Source: Catonia carolina (taxonomy: Eukaryota; Arthropoda; Insecta; Hemiptera; Achilidae). Taken from it: a stretch of 64,000 bases of DNA. Shown here piece after piece: positions 34,247-45,404 of this stretch (its first letter is position 1; every line of letters starts with the position of its first letter). Below the pieces are notes generated by a model, which worked only from the letters and a program-made list of their open reading frames with translations, had not been told where the DNA came from and searched no databases. The stretch spans positions 60,072,541 through 60,136,540 of the forward strand of contig JAQMRL010000008.1 of assembly GCA_035578175.1 (NCBI GenBank), given 5' to 3'. Position numbers and translations under genes: made by a program.

Positions 34247-34512
34247 ACGATAGACTAGATGACCATCCAAACCCTTATTCAGCCCGTGATTTAGCTACAA
34301 AGAATTTCCTAACTGTGCGACGTTTAAAGCGAAAATGGAGTAGAGACCTCTTGGTCTGAATAACGGACAATATCCGAAGTGTTAAACGGAGAATGTACCA
34401 GTGAGTTCCTCTTCTCCTTAAAGCGAAATTACTTACCACCATTTAAATATCATATACGGAAGTTGTGCAGCTCAATGTACAGTACCGTAATAAAAATCAG
34501 ACAAAAAAAATT
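34247..34512 (+). pseudogene. L-B Jockey-like retrotransposon, short 3' end
   Basis: Starts in the CACGA..CTAGATGACCATCC region and encodes DDHPNPYSARDLATKNFLTV, RRLKRKWSRDLLV, stop, followed by the same 3' UTR as the 31293 copy, ending CCGTAATAAAAATCAGAC plus A-run. Only the last 35 or so codons are present, the usual deep 5' truncation. Confidence 0.88.
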
Positions 34513-34514
34513 TG

Positions 34515-35058
34515 ATATTTACATGAAAAATCACTTCATAAAAATTTACTGTAGGGCAACTACATTCAATATTAAAATTACCATAAACTATAGGTTAATT
34601 ATACTATTTTTCAGGGCTGATGAGCCTTGAATGTACGCATTGCCCCTACCTACATCATAGCTAGCCAATGACTTGCCAGCAAAGTTGACAACACTTGCTT
34701 TCGTAGCTCTGTTGTAAGAGATTATATTAATATTGTATTCTTTATTGGTGTTGTATCAGCTTTCAAGTTTGATTTTATTATTTTTCCATTTTACCTTGTC
34801 CCCTATTTCATTCAATAAAACATTGTTCACATTTATACATTATGGTTTTTATTTAATTAATATATTTTCATAATTACAATCACAAGATTCATTGTTTAAG
34901 TGCAATTCTAAAATAATACTCCTGTTTTTAATACTGTTAAATCAACTCACTGGTTTCATTTGATTTGAATGTTAAAAAATCTAGTGACATCAATTTTTAT
35001 GTTATTTACTTTGAATGTACATATATTTATAATTATTAACAAACGAATAAATTGAGTT
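34515..35058. other. Unassigned AT-rich sequence
   Basis: No gene or repeat recognised. Confidence 0.5.
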
Positions 35059-35070
35059 TAATGTATGAAT

Positions 35071-35406
35071 TTAACCCACCGGGTTGGTCTAGAGGTAAAG
35101 TCGTCGCCAAAATCAGCTGTTTAACAGCTGATTTTCGGAGACGAAGGTTCCTGGTTCAAATTCTAGTAAAGGTAGTTACTTTTATACGGATTTGAATACT
35201 AGACAGTGGTTGCCGGTGTACTTTGATGGTTGGGGTTTAATTAACCATACTCTCTCAGGAATGGTCGGCCTGAGTCTGTACAAGACTACACCTCATTTAC
35301 ACGTCATACATATCATCCTCATCTCATTGGGTCATGGGGTTGCTTATTGTTCTGAATTGAACAGATTGCAACGTACACAAATTAGGGATTAGGGATTCTT
35401 ATATTA
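35071..35406 (+). mobile_element. SINE-A copy 2, full length
   Basis: The tRNA-like head has an A-box-like TTGGTCTAGAGGTAAAG (about 35087) and a B-box-like GGTTCAAATTC (about 35152). Between them is a perfect 11 bp hairpin, AAAATCAGCTG and CAGCTGATTTT. The body ends GTACACAAATTAGGGATTAG. The 11 bp direct repeat AATGTATGAAT flanks it (35060-35070 and 35407-35417). A 66-codon open frame inside is also seen in copy 1, but the copies are nearly identical, so this is not evidence of selection. Confidence 0.92.
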
Positions 35407-35419
35407 AATGTATGAATGG

Positions 35420-36680
35420 GACGGACGTTTTAATAAAGCATGTTGTTAGATTGAGCCTCTTTGTCCCATTAAAATAATTTACACTAATATTTCTTCTTCT
35501 TAGTTGCTTAGTAACCATATTTTGTTTATGAAAATTAAATAATTTTTAAATATTTTATTTTAATCAGCTGGAGTTATTTATATTTATTTCAATACTCAAA
35601 TATAAACAAGTCCAGATGTCCATTAAATTTGTCTTATTACACTGTTATATATATTTCGTCAGCCATTTTTTTCTGTGTTTCAATAACAATTATAAATGAA
35701 CATACAATCAGCTCATTATATTATAAAGTATTGCAAGTCAACGCGCTCTATAAGCGATATGATCAGTACGAGGTGCAAAACACGAGTGAATTACTGCGGC
35801 TCTTATACGCATGCGCGCGTAATGTTTGTCAGGCTGAAACATTCGTACAATCTGACAACGCTGGTAAACGTTCTGGTTGATCTAAACGTGTAGAATAGCA
35901 GAGCTCATCAACCGTGAAAAGCATTATAATGTAGCTTGCCATAACTCTACTCCAACGCCCAGAAAAGTGCTTTCGTGTGTTTTGAGGTAAGGTATGTGAA
36001 GTGGGTCTCGTTTAAGTGCATTTTTGTTTTCTGAAAGTTTCTGTTTGAAGGTCCTATATAAGCAAAGGCAAATATTGTTAAAGGTAGGTATTTTTTAGAT
36101 CTTTTTAAAACTTTTAATTTTTATGTACTTGGGAACGTTGGGAAAAATGAGGAGGAATTTGGATTGGTGACGTTGTAGTTAGTTTGTGACGACAGGTTAA
36201 CTTGAACCAAAGAATCGACTGCTGTAATCATAGCCATTAAATGAAAGAGTAGAGATCTGTGCGTTGATAATTTTAAATGAGTTAGTAGGTGTGATCGTGT
36301 ACTGAGTAAAGGAAATAATTATTTGTGACATTTTTTAACAAATTTCGTTTTAAGACAGTGTAAACTTATGTAACATACTTTGTAAGTCTGAGGTAAGACG
36401 AAGTCATGTAAAAGTACATGTTTTTCGGCGTAACATAAAATGTTACATATACCGTTTTATTTGCATAAATTTTAATTCACCAGTCAGCAAACTAGCTTGT
36501 AGATTAATTTAATGATAACGAAGGTACAAGAAACTGAAAATATAACCTTAAACAATTTCAAATACTTTCCAAGTCTGCAAACATTTTCTTTTCCTTCTAC
36601 TTAGTTATGTAATTGCGTTATTACAGAATTTACAAAATTATCCTATCATACTTATTTACCTATTTAGGGAGTTAGTTGAG
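35420..36680. other. No gene; contains a CpG-containing candidate promoter region
   Basis: AT-rich apart from 35750-36000. There, TACGCATGCGCGCGTAATG (about 35807) contains an NRF-1-like CGCATGCGC palindrome, followed by moderately GC-richer DNA and a donor-like GAGGTAAGGT at about 35983. This could be an unspliced leader exon on the KLF strand, but nothing confirms transcription. Confidence 0.3.
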
Positions 36681-36719
36681 TAGATTTAGCCTGAATAGTA
36701 ACTATTCAGGCTAAATCTA
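36681..36719. repeat. Perfect 19 bp inverted repeat with a 1-nt centre
   Basis: TAGATTTAGCCTGAATAGT, a single A, then its exact reverse complement. There are no mismatches over 39 bp. Confidence 0.95.
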
Positions 36720-36824
36720 TTCATAACGTAGGCCTACAACTGTTGTACTTTATTGTGAAAATGATGTTACGAGTATAAAGCAAAAGGTTTTGTCTACTGT
36801 GTAACTGTGTAGAGGATCGGTAGG

Positions 36825-37245
36825 TATATATATATTTTATGAGAGGAAACCGAAAGTACCGGTACCCAGGGAGGTCTTTAAAGACTTGGCGTATGCAGAG
36901 CTCTGCCGAAGGCAAATATCCGCCAAAACCTCTCAGTTCTTTCCTATCCCATCAGACTTGCCGAGGGATCACCGTTAGGCATAACGTCACAACAAGCCGG
37001 AGGTTCTTTATTAGCTTGATAATTTCTCTTCTTATCACCCATTTTCCCCCTTTTTGAGTGATTTCTTTTGGGATTAATGCAGCTAGGCTTCTCTGACGTT
37101 CATCACCTCCGGATGAACTCCTCAATGGCCTTTCAGCTATCTTCTTCTGCAATCATAAAATTACAGAGATTTTCTGGAGAAATCGGCTTTTTCTTGGTTC
37201 CAAGATTCTTCCTTTCTGGTATCCATGTTGTGCAGTCGAAAAAGG
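36825..37245 (-). pseudogene. Coding-like remnant of unknown origin, minus strand
   Basis: The minus strand gives broken but protein-like frames: TKKKPISPENL then a stop, MIAEEDS, RQRSLAALIPKEITQKGG, KWVIRREIIKLIKNLR, and SAELCIRQVFKDLPGYRYF. Base composition is richer in GC than the flanks. Probably a transposon or retrogene fragment; I do not recognise the family. Confidence 0.35.
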
Positions 37246-37249
37246 AAAT

Positions 37250-38810
37250 ATGAAATGTAATATATTGAGATAAAATATTTCTATGTAATTAATTTCTTCA
37301 AAAATAATGCTGCTAAGTTTAAAAAAAATTCTTATTGGTTAGTATTTTTTTTATTAAAGTTTGATTTTTTCAGTTGAAAGTATAATATTTGCACGTTACT
37401 TTTAATTCCTTTAAAAATTTCAGATAAACTATATTTTTTAATTTATTATTTCCAATGAATTTCTGTACAAACATAAAATTGGTGCTTTGTTTGTGAATTT
37501 TAATCAAGTTTTGAAGATAAACAATAATGTCTCGTGTGAAAACAAAACAAAATAGGAGTAAAGAAAACGGAAATGTTATTTTGTAAAAAGGGGAAAAGTA
37601 AATGAATTTTTGACCTGTGGGATATGCAAATTGGTATCAAACCCCCATCGGGTACTAGAATTGGATGTTGGGCCTCAATTCTATAGAGAATATGACCGAC
37701 CGAGTAATGTTATGGGATAAAATGATCCCTACTGTAGGATTGTACGACTGTCTGCGTATTTGAAAATGACTGGTACCTCATATCAAATTCAAATTCTGTA
37801 TTGGCTGTTGTAAATTCAGCATCCAATTTTTTATTACGTGTTTTTAATGCGTAAGTATTTAACGACTCTAAGTTCAGTAAAATTCGTATTACTCTTTTGT
37901 TTCCTCGTTCTGTATTTTTCCATCTCTTTTTGATGCAGCCAATACGGTACTGAGTCACCGACAATCAAAATAGATTGTGTTTGTTTAAAAATAAATTGTA
38001 GGCCTGGTAATTAATATTATCTATAATATTATATAGGCCTACATCTAAATAAATAAAATTGTGAATTAGTCTCTACAATTTTTCAAAATGCCCCAAATTT
38101 TGTTTCTACGTCAAATCTCAAATCTACTGAGTAATCACCGAAAATAAGTTCAGCTGAATTTTTGTCTGTTTGTTAATCTGTTTTTCTGTTTGCATGTTAC
38201 GGCATCACGCAAGAACCGCTGAACCAAATTCAATGAATTTCGGTGTTTAGGTTCTGGACATTATCGAAATGAAAATAGGCTATATTTTTTTTAACATCAC
38301 AAAGGGATGGGGGAGTTCAGAGAGAGGGGTAAACAAAAAACTGCGAATATCTCCGTTAAAAGTCAATCTATCAAAAAATGTTATATAATCGAAATTACGA
38401 AACGTTTAAAGACAAATAAGATTGATTATATAAGTTTTTAATTTCTATTCATAATAACGGAGATATTACCAATTTTATAAAAAAAATGAACATAGCAATA
38501 TTTTAGAAAACAAAATAAACAGAACAGAAGTTTCTTGGTCACATTGTCAAAAACGAAAGACAGTCGCCTTAGTGGTTAACCATCGCGGAGTGTCCCAATT
38601 GGGATTTATCTTTCATTTCAATTTTTATTGCTCTGTAGCGAATAATTAAATTATGTACAGTTACATTACCCACAGATTTGTGTGAGTTAAACTTCAAAAC
38701 ATCAATTTTCATTGCTCTACATAATAGTAAATTTATTTATTTATTTATTTATGTAAAATAATTAACTGCTTCTGAAAATAACAAAGCACTGCGTATCGTG
38801 ATTTAAAAAC
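37250..38810. other. Unassigned, with one old repeat-like segment
   Basis: 38140-38470 contains CACGCAAGAACCGCTGAACC, AATTCAATGAATTTCGGTG and ATCTCCGTTA, a wording common in old non-coding insect repeats and similar in style to repeat C (CTCAAGAACGGAACATCG). No boundaries visible. Confidence 0.35.
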
Positions 38811-38814
38811 ACCT

Positions 38815-38980
38815 AGATCTTACTTTTATTTTACGTCCAACTGTTTTGTTTTGTCATTAATAATAATGCTGACGTTGAAAGGAGGTACGAATAGATAACA
38901 ATGAATGATTAAAGAATATCAGACCTGACAGGGATCGAACTCGGTACACCAACAAACTGTACACAGCACCAAGAAAACCG
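38815..38980 (-). mobile_element. SINE-D copy (minus strand)
   Basis: Plus strand reads TTTTACGTCCAACTGTTTTG (the 3' end), AGACCTGACAGGGATCGAAC (the B-box complement) and a degraded head. Order and spacing match 23860-23977. Confidence 0.75.
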
Positions 38981-39029
38981 TTCGAAGAACAGGAATTTTA
39001 GCTAGTAATATATATAGGCCTATAGCCTA

Positions 39030-39495
39030 ATAAAATTACTGAGACCAGTGCGAATAAATTCGCACACTGTTCTTGGGTTTCAAACCCCTATCAATAAATT
39101 AATGATTTAAGTTAACTACAAATTAACCGTTCTTAGAAGAACGGTGAGTAACGGCTAAAGCACAGTAGTACGATAGTTTCGTCCTGAAAAAGGTTTTTAA
39201 ACTAAAACTTTAAATAAATGAACTTTAACATATATACCGACTGAGTCTGTGTTGTGAGATAAGAGAGATACCATACCTGTATGCTTATGGAATATAGAGG
39301 GGTAAATAGGAGAGAACTGCATTACTTTACGCTGAATTACCGCTACGATGTAAATTAAATTTACTCATTTTCATTTCGTAAAATGAATTATAAAAATCCG
39401 TTCCGTAGAACTCTGTATTTAGGAGTTAATAGAATTCCCATATAAAATACAGTGAAAGCGATTTTGCGTTTTAAATGTATAGATAATTAATAATG
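39030..39495 (-). repeat. Repeat F, copy 2 (minus strand)
   Basis: Inverted match to 29612-30150. It includes AACCGTTCTTAGAAGAACGG, an 8 bp palindrome, and CTAAAACTTTAAATAAA, CATTTCGTAAAATG and TTAATAGAATTCCC. Confidence 0.82.
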
Positions 39496-39841
39496 AAAAT
39501 TAATATTGCAAGGCTCGGCTGAACAACAATTATTTCATCACTCTAGGTTCCCAATTACAGATCGTTTCTATTGTATTATTCAGTTATACTATTTTAAAGC
39601 CAACTAATTTCCTGAGAGTCTGATCCCATTTTTCTCAGCGGTAGACGCCACTAGATAGTAAGTAAAATTTTCTTATGAAACTACTATTAATCGTCTTCAT
39701 TTTCTAGTGACGACATAGTCCATCCTACTTGTTTCTTATCAATATGTATTAGAAAATTGTAAATAAAATAAATTACTCTCAGCCATTTTTACAATTACTC
39801 TCAAGTCAATATTCAAGTTTTAATAAAATTAAAACTATTTA

Positions 39842-39990
39842 ATTTTTTTTTTTTTTTGGTTTCACGTCTGACTGTTTTAAATTTATACCAATGCAGACGG
39901 TAAAGATGATGATATATGAAAATGAGTGATGAAAAAATGCCATACCTGATCGGGATTGAACCCGGGACCCCGGCGTAGAAGCCAGTTAAA
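39842..39990 (-). mobile_element. SINE-D copy inside duplication unit 1 (minus strand)
   Basis: T-run, GGTTTCACGTCTGACTGTTT (3' end), CAGACGGTAAAGATG, then GCCATACCTGATCGGGATTG, AACCCGGGACCCC and GCGTAGAAGCCAGTTAAAG (head). It is flanked by AACTATTTAAT and AGCTATTTAGT, a target duplication with two changes. The empty site is preserved in unit 2. Confidence 0.85.
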
Positions 39991-40793
39991 GCTATTTAGT
40001 AAATAGCTATATAGTAACAATAATAATAATAATAATAATGAAAATAATAATAAATATAATAACAACTCTGAGTAGTTGTATTTTGTTAGGTAGTTGTACA
40101 ATGTTCATGCTTACAGTCTACATTAGATTTCTAATAATTTTCACTGTAAATATTTACTAATTTTTTACTAGATATTAGACAACAGCAAAGATGTTCATAG
40201 GTTAAAACGTGCTACGGTACTGGATCTCCCAGGGCGATTCGGATTGTGTGTTTTTACATTGTAAATAATATATGTTAATATTCTGTAGATGACTGGCGTG
40301 TTTGAGTGTGAATGTTGTAAATACCTGAATGAAAATTTTTAATTATCTCCAGTAACGTTTGGTGTAGGCCCTACATATATTTTGGTATCATGTGTTTATT
40401 ATTTATTACTTCTCATTTTGTTTTTTTTCGTTTTAAAAGAGGTTTTGGTTATTTTTTAAATTTGTATTTATTTAAAAAAAAACATTTATCTAATTTTGAT
40501 TTTAAATAATAATTAAGAGCAGTATATTATGTTATAATTTGTTAATAACACCGGTGGGTTTTAGTTTGTTCATGTGTTAATTCTAATTGATAAGTTGCAT
40601 TTATTGTTATACAACAGATTATGCATTAAAAAAAGTTATGTGAAAATTAATTATACTAAAAAAAAGATTTTCTATTATTTATTGACATAGTATTGTTTTT
40701 AGTAAGTTGTGAAAGGATGGGTCAGTATTATTGTACAATATTGAGATTTTGAATTCAAATTTTAATATAATTAAAACTATTTAATAAATAGCT

Positions 40794-41188
40794 GTTGTTG
40801 TTTAGGTCATCAGCCAAAAGGCTGGTTTGAACCCGTAGAGGTTTTACTAAGTAAAACGAGGAGTGAGGTGGTTTACCATTGCCTTCCTCACTGAGTGGAA
40901 AAGTATGCTTATCAGCATGCCGGGCTCTCTGAAAAGCACATATTTTCCACTCTGTAAATGACACCTTCACTTCATTCACCACAAGGTCTGGCTGTATAAT
41001 AAAATTCATTACTTTAAGAGGAGGTAACTCTGACTAGTATCTTTAACACCTCTACCTCTTCTGTTCTTAAATGATTCAGTCATTTAATTGGCTGACCATG
41101 TGATAAGAAACAGTACTATTTATTTTAGCCCTGCAACGAACAGATTGAGTGCAATAATGTGACACTCCACCTGTTTATTATGGGCAGT
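40794..41188 (+). mobile_element. SINE-B copy 4, full length with target duplication
   Basis: The reference copy for the family: starts GTTGTTGTTTAGGTCATCAG, box GGCTGGTTTGAACC, then CGAGGAGTGAGGTGGTTTAC, CACTGAGTGGAAAAGTATGC, ACTTCATTCACCACAAGG, GCTGACCATGTGATAAG, and ends CACTCCACCTGTTTATTATG plus GGCAGT. The 10 bp ATAAATAGCT flanks it (40784-40793 and 41189-41198). 395 bp. GGTTTGAACC is close to a pol III B-box; an A-box is not evident. Confidence 0.95.
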
Positions 41189-41404
41189 ATAAATAGCTAT
41201 ATAATAAAAATAATAATAACTCTGAGTAGTTGTATTATTTTGGTAGATAGTTGTACAATGTTCATGCCCATAGTGTAGATTAGATTGCTAATAATTTCCA
41301 CTGTAAAAAATTTAAAAAAAATTTTACTGGGGTTTCTATTATTTATTTACATAGTATTGTTTTTAATAAGTTATGATAAGATTGGTCAGTATTATTGTAC
41401 AAAA

Positions 41405-42679
41405 AAAGTCAGTTTATTACTGAACGAATTATTAAATTCTCTATTTATAAATTACGTAATAATAAAATGTAGATTATCGTTGTTTATTATTTGATGATAT
41501 TCAATACCCAGTGGAATCAACGTTGAAAAAGGAAAGAATGCTGAATTACAATTTATACGTATGTTATGTACCGACCCTCGTGGGGGGTGGGTGTATTTCT
41601 GTTGAATATCTCTATGTATTCTGTGCGTGTGTATATTACAAGTTAGCAGATGGTCCAATAACGGGCTGGACCCATTAACAAGCTTGAATTGAATTTTACC
41701 CATCCTAGAAGGGTTGGAAAACTTAAATGGAAGGAAAAGTTTTCAACACAGCCACCCATATTAGAACTAGGAGAGAACACAAAGTTCATTGCAACTTTTA
41801 CAGATTCTCTGCACTCTTAAAAATGCAACTTTTGTCATTTTACTGGTTTGAAAAGATTCAACTTTTATAAGAGACTAAACTTTACTTTTTATGTAATATA
41901 ACTATGAACAAACTGTGCTTCACTATAATCAGATGTGGCTGATTGAATTAGTTTGTTAATGGTTGTAACGTTGTACGAACAGATGTACTAGTCGTAATTT
42001 GGGTCTGTTAAGTGCAAACCAAATATATGCAAACCAAATATAAAAAAAAATGTTTTATGTTTTTCTGGTAAATTTAAGAATATCTTAAACTTATTTTTTA
42101 TGTTCTTTTTCTCAACAGTTTCGTTTACACATATTATTTTCTTTTATAGCTTGTATTATGCTTGATTCCTTAAATTTTTCTTACTTACGTAGTCCAGTAT
42201 TTTCTTGTAGTGTTCATTTAAATAATCCTAAAATATTTATAAAATCACATCTTCTGTAATTAAACTGAATATTAAGAAACTCGACGTTACAGGTTATTTC
42301 ACGTTTCAAACGTTTCTACGTGTTTAGTTCTATACTTATAATTGTTTATACATATATTTATAAACACAATTTATATTATTTTAATAAATGGTTGTAGCGA
42401 TAAGACCTTTAGAATTAGAATAGATAAATTTTAATTTTCGAGCTTAAAGCAAATGAACCAATATAAGGATTTGAGAATTGAATTTCAAATTTTTTGTTTT
42501 TTAAGTTTCTAAAAATTTTCTCGTTAAATTTAATCTACAACATTTACACTTATAAAAGACACATTACCACCGGTTTACTTAATAAACAACTCACTGGTAC
42601 TTAAATGAGACTCAGCCAAATACTTAACAAACTCCTGAATTGGAAAATACAGTACTACACATAACAGAACGAATCGGCG
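41405..42679. other. Unassigned AT-rich sequence
   Basis: 41560-41720 is less AT-rich (CGACCCTCGTGGGGGGTGGG) without recognisable content. Confidence 0.5.
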
Positions 42680-42688
42680 AAACATGAA

Positions 42689-43008
42689 TTTTTTTTTTCT
42701 TCCTAATTTGTGTACGTTGCAACGTGTTCAACTCAGAACAGTAGGCAACCCCATGACCCAATGAGATGAGAATGATGTGTATGACGTGTAAATGAGGTGT
42801 AGTCGTGTACAGACCCAGGCCGACCATTCCTTAGAGGTTAATGACCCCATCAAAGTACACCGGTAACCACTGCATAGTATTCAAATCCGTATAACCGTAA
42901 CCACCTTTACTTTAGGACTTTAACCAAGAACCTTCGTCTCCGAAAATCAGCTGTTGAACAGCTGACTCGCGGCGACGACTTTACCTCTAGACCAACCCGG
43001 TCGGTTCA
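42689..43008 (-). mobile_element. SINE-A copy 3 (minus strand)
   Basis: Same element as 35071-35406 in reverse: T-run, CCTAATTTGTGTACGTTGCA, body, then AATCAGCTGTTGAACAGCTG (hairpin kept) and TTTACCTCTAGACCAACCCG (A-box complement). It is flanked by AAACATGAA (42680-42688 and 43009-43017). Confidence 0.92.
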
Positions 43009-43019
43009 AAACATGAAAT

Positions 43020-43355
43020 TTAAAAAAAATTGTAGGAAACTAGGTAAACGGTCAATACTTTTTCTAAATAAATAACTTTTAATTTATAAATTAATTATTC
43101 TCATACAAATTTGCACGTATGGAATTCAATTACTTGGCTCAGCAAGCCATTCAAACATTGAAAACCTGAAAATATTCCAATCGAAATCGCTCTGGAAAAT
43201 ATCAAATCACAGAGTTTTACACAGTCCTACACAGTCTTACACAGTCCTTTAACATGAAATCAACATCTTTAGAAAAAAATATTATAAAATACTCGAATCA
43301 CGTACAAACAATTTTGCTATGATTCACATGACCAATCGCCAACTGAAACGAAGAC
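43020..43355. other. Unassigned AT-rich sequence
   Basis: No gene or repeat recognised apart from a short CAGTCCTACACAGTCTTACA tandem at about 43223. Confidence 0.5.
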
Positions 43356-43457
43356 ATCCTTCTTCTTCTTCTTCTTCTTCTTCTTCTTCTTCTTCTTCTT
43401 CTTCTTCTTCTTCTTCTTCTTCTTCTTCTTCTTCTTCTTCTTCTTCTTCTTCTTCTC
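43356..43457. repeat. (TTC)n / (GAA)n microsatellite, about 33 units
   Basis: An essentially pure TTC run of about 100 bp. On the minus strand it is the 3' GAA tail of the L-A remnant that follows. Confidence 0.97.
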
Positions 43458-43640
43458 CTTTCAAATAAGGATTAGGCCGCAGCTTGTTGCGAACTCACAG
43501 ACTATATCATCTATCTCCATCTTTTCCTAGGTCTACGGACATCCCTTTTTACCTTTTGGAGCATAGCAGTGCGCCTGCTTAGGTATCCTGTGATCTACCA
43601 TCCTTTCCATGTGCTGTCTCCAACTTTGGCGATAATCCTT
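43458..43640 (-). pseudogene. L-A retrotransposon 3' end, minus strand
   Basis: The minus strand reads RQSWRQHMERMVDHRIPKQA, HCYAPKGKKGCP, a stop, then frame-broken R-rich sequence and AGGCCTAATCCTTATTTG before the GAA run. WRQHMERM..RIPKQ..YxPKGK matches WREHIQRM..RIP..YQPHGR of the 13984 copy, and the CTAATCCTT end is shared with that copy. Confidence 0.82.
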
Positions 43641-43691
43641 TATTTACCAAGACATCCTACAGAAGTATTTTAAAGTGATAAGAAAATACAT

Positions 43692-43808
43692 AGGATTCCT
43701 TGACTGTCCGAAGTTGCTGGCCGATTGGACGGCGTGATCTGGGACGACCGGTGGCTAGGTGGTTTCCGGGATAGGTCTTGGGACCTTATCCTTGATTGGA
43801 AGGAGAAG
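43692..43808 (+). pseudogene. L-A retrotransposon, 117 bp 3' scrap with target duplication
   Basis: Encodes GRRDLGRPVARWFPG then a stop, and ends GGAAGGAGAAG next to GAAGAA. The 12 bp AAGAAAATACAT occurs at 43680-43691 and 43809-43820, marking a complete insertion event that copied only the extreme 3' end. Confidence 0.82.
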
Positions 43809-43824
43809 AAGAAAATACATGAAA

Positions 43825-45400
43825 TAAATCTAAGAAGTTCCTCCATTGGAGATTTTTCGGTCAAGAAAATTGTAAAAGAAAAACTCATTTATTCTATGCT
43901 AAAATTTATGTATGAAAAAATTAATCTGTATAACAAAATTCTTGACTAAATTGACGAAAATAAAATTGTTCTGATACGATATACAATGACGTATATAAGA
44001 AAAACTGGAATAATAATAAAAAAATTCTTTGCAGCAGTGATGTATGTAGATATTACTACAGATGTATTTGATTTCTGGAAACATCTGAATACCATGAACG
44101 ATCCTTACCCGATCAGATCAAATCCAATCTTTTTAGTTCTCGTATATACACTTATCCACGTCTACAATACATTTTGTAGTATAGCACTATCTTTTTCTAT
44201 CATAGTTCCATCTCTTTTTACCTTACCTACTTCTCTTATTCCGTCCGATTTATTATAACCATCCACTACCGTCATTCAAAACATTTGGTTGTGGTTTGTG
44301 GATGGAATAAAATCATTATTATTGGAAAATCTTTCACGACTTCCTCTTCCTCTTGTTATCCCTTCATTTTACTACCCTAAACTACATTGTTTATTTATAC
44401 AGTTTATAAGGGATTTTATATTAAATTGATTATTCATATTCTATGATTCAATGAACTGATTCATTTTTTATGTAATTTAAATTCTGAAAATAAATTTTAT
44501 TCCTTCTCTTAATAAACTTTAGTATCATTTTATATTATTCCTGTATTTTATTATATAAACTACTTGTAAGATTAGTTTTTTTTACATCTTTTTGAATTAT
44601 TTCATATTTTAAAGCTTCGCCCTGTCGGTGCGATCATTCTTTCTCTTCATTAACTATTTATTTTATATCTACGTATCCATAGAATTTCATATCTTCCATT
44701 GCACATTTAGGGACCGATTTTTTCATTTTTCTTTCCTTCTCTTACGCAGTATCTTACCTTTAAAAATATTCTTGATAATGTCATTTGTTTCATAGTTTGC
44801 CCGACCAGCTTTCCTTCTTTTCAAGATTGTAGTGAAATCACTTTTGCATAATATTCCTAATATTGTAAATAATAACCATTAAATAGGTATATCTTCTTAT
44901 ATCTATATTACATCTGTTCATTTTCTTTGAAAAATCAGTAACTAATTTAACAAAGAGAGTGAAATATTAAAGGAGTCAAAGCATTTATCTATCTTTCATC
45001 TCTTTGGTGTTTATGACAAAAAAAGTGATACAATTAATAATGTTGCCCAAAGGTTTTCTTACAGTTTCTATAAGGCAAGTTGAAGTAACTTATCGTTTCA
45101 ACCTTGAATTTTGACTTATATTAAGTAACAAATTTGATGTTCGTATAGTTTATCCAACCTATTTAACACTGAAATGTGTAATTTTTTATTCTACTATCGT
45201 TAAGTTGAGATATCCGAAAATTCATTATAATAAGTATCTTGAATAATACTTTACTGTTCGTCTTTTCTTTATTCAAGATGATCCTGTGCATCAGTTCTTA
45301 TGTAGACTTTTATATTATGATTATTCGTAATCAGCTGTCGGTTAGTGATGATTGCTTTTTAGCTACGTAGTAAAGCTACATAAGATCTCTTTATTTCTTT
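43825..45400. other. Unassigned AT-rich sequence
   Basis: No gene or repeat recognised. Confidence 0.5.
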
Positions 45401-45404
45401 ACTA

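Larger units (their letters stand above)
39805..41402 (+). repeat. Tandem duplication whose two units each hold a different SINE
   Basis: Unit 1 (about 39805-40740) and unit 2 (about 40745-41402) share TTAAAACTATTTAATAAATA, CTCTGAGTAGTTGTATT, TAGTTGTACAATGTTCATGC, TCTATTATTTATTGACATAG and GGTCAGTATTATTGTACAA. Unit 2 lacks the segment corresponding to about 40150-40650. SINE-D sits in unit 1 and SINE-B in unit 2, within a few bases of the same site. Confidence 0.85.
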
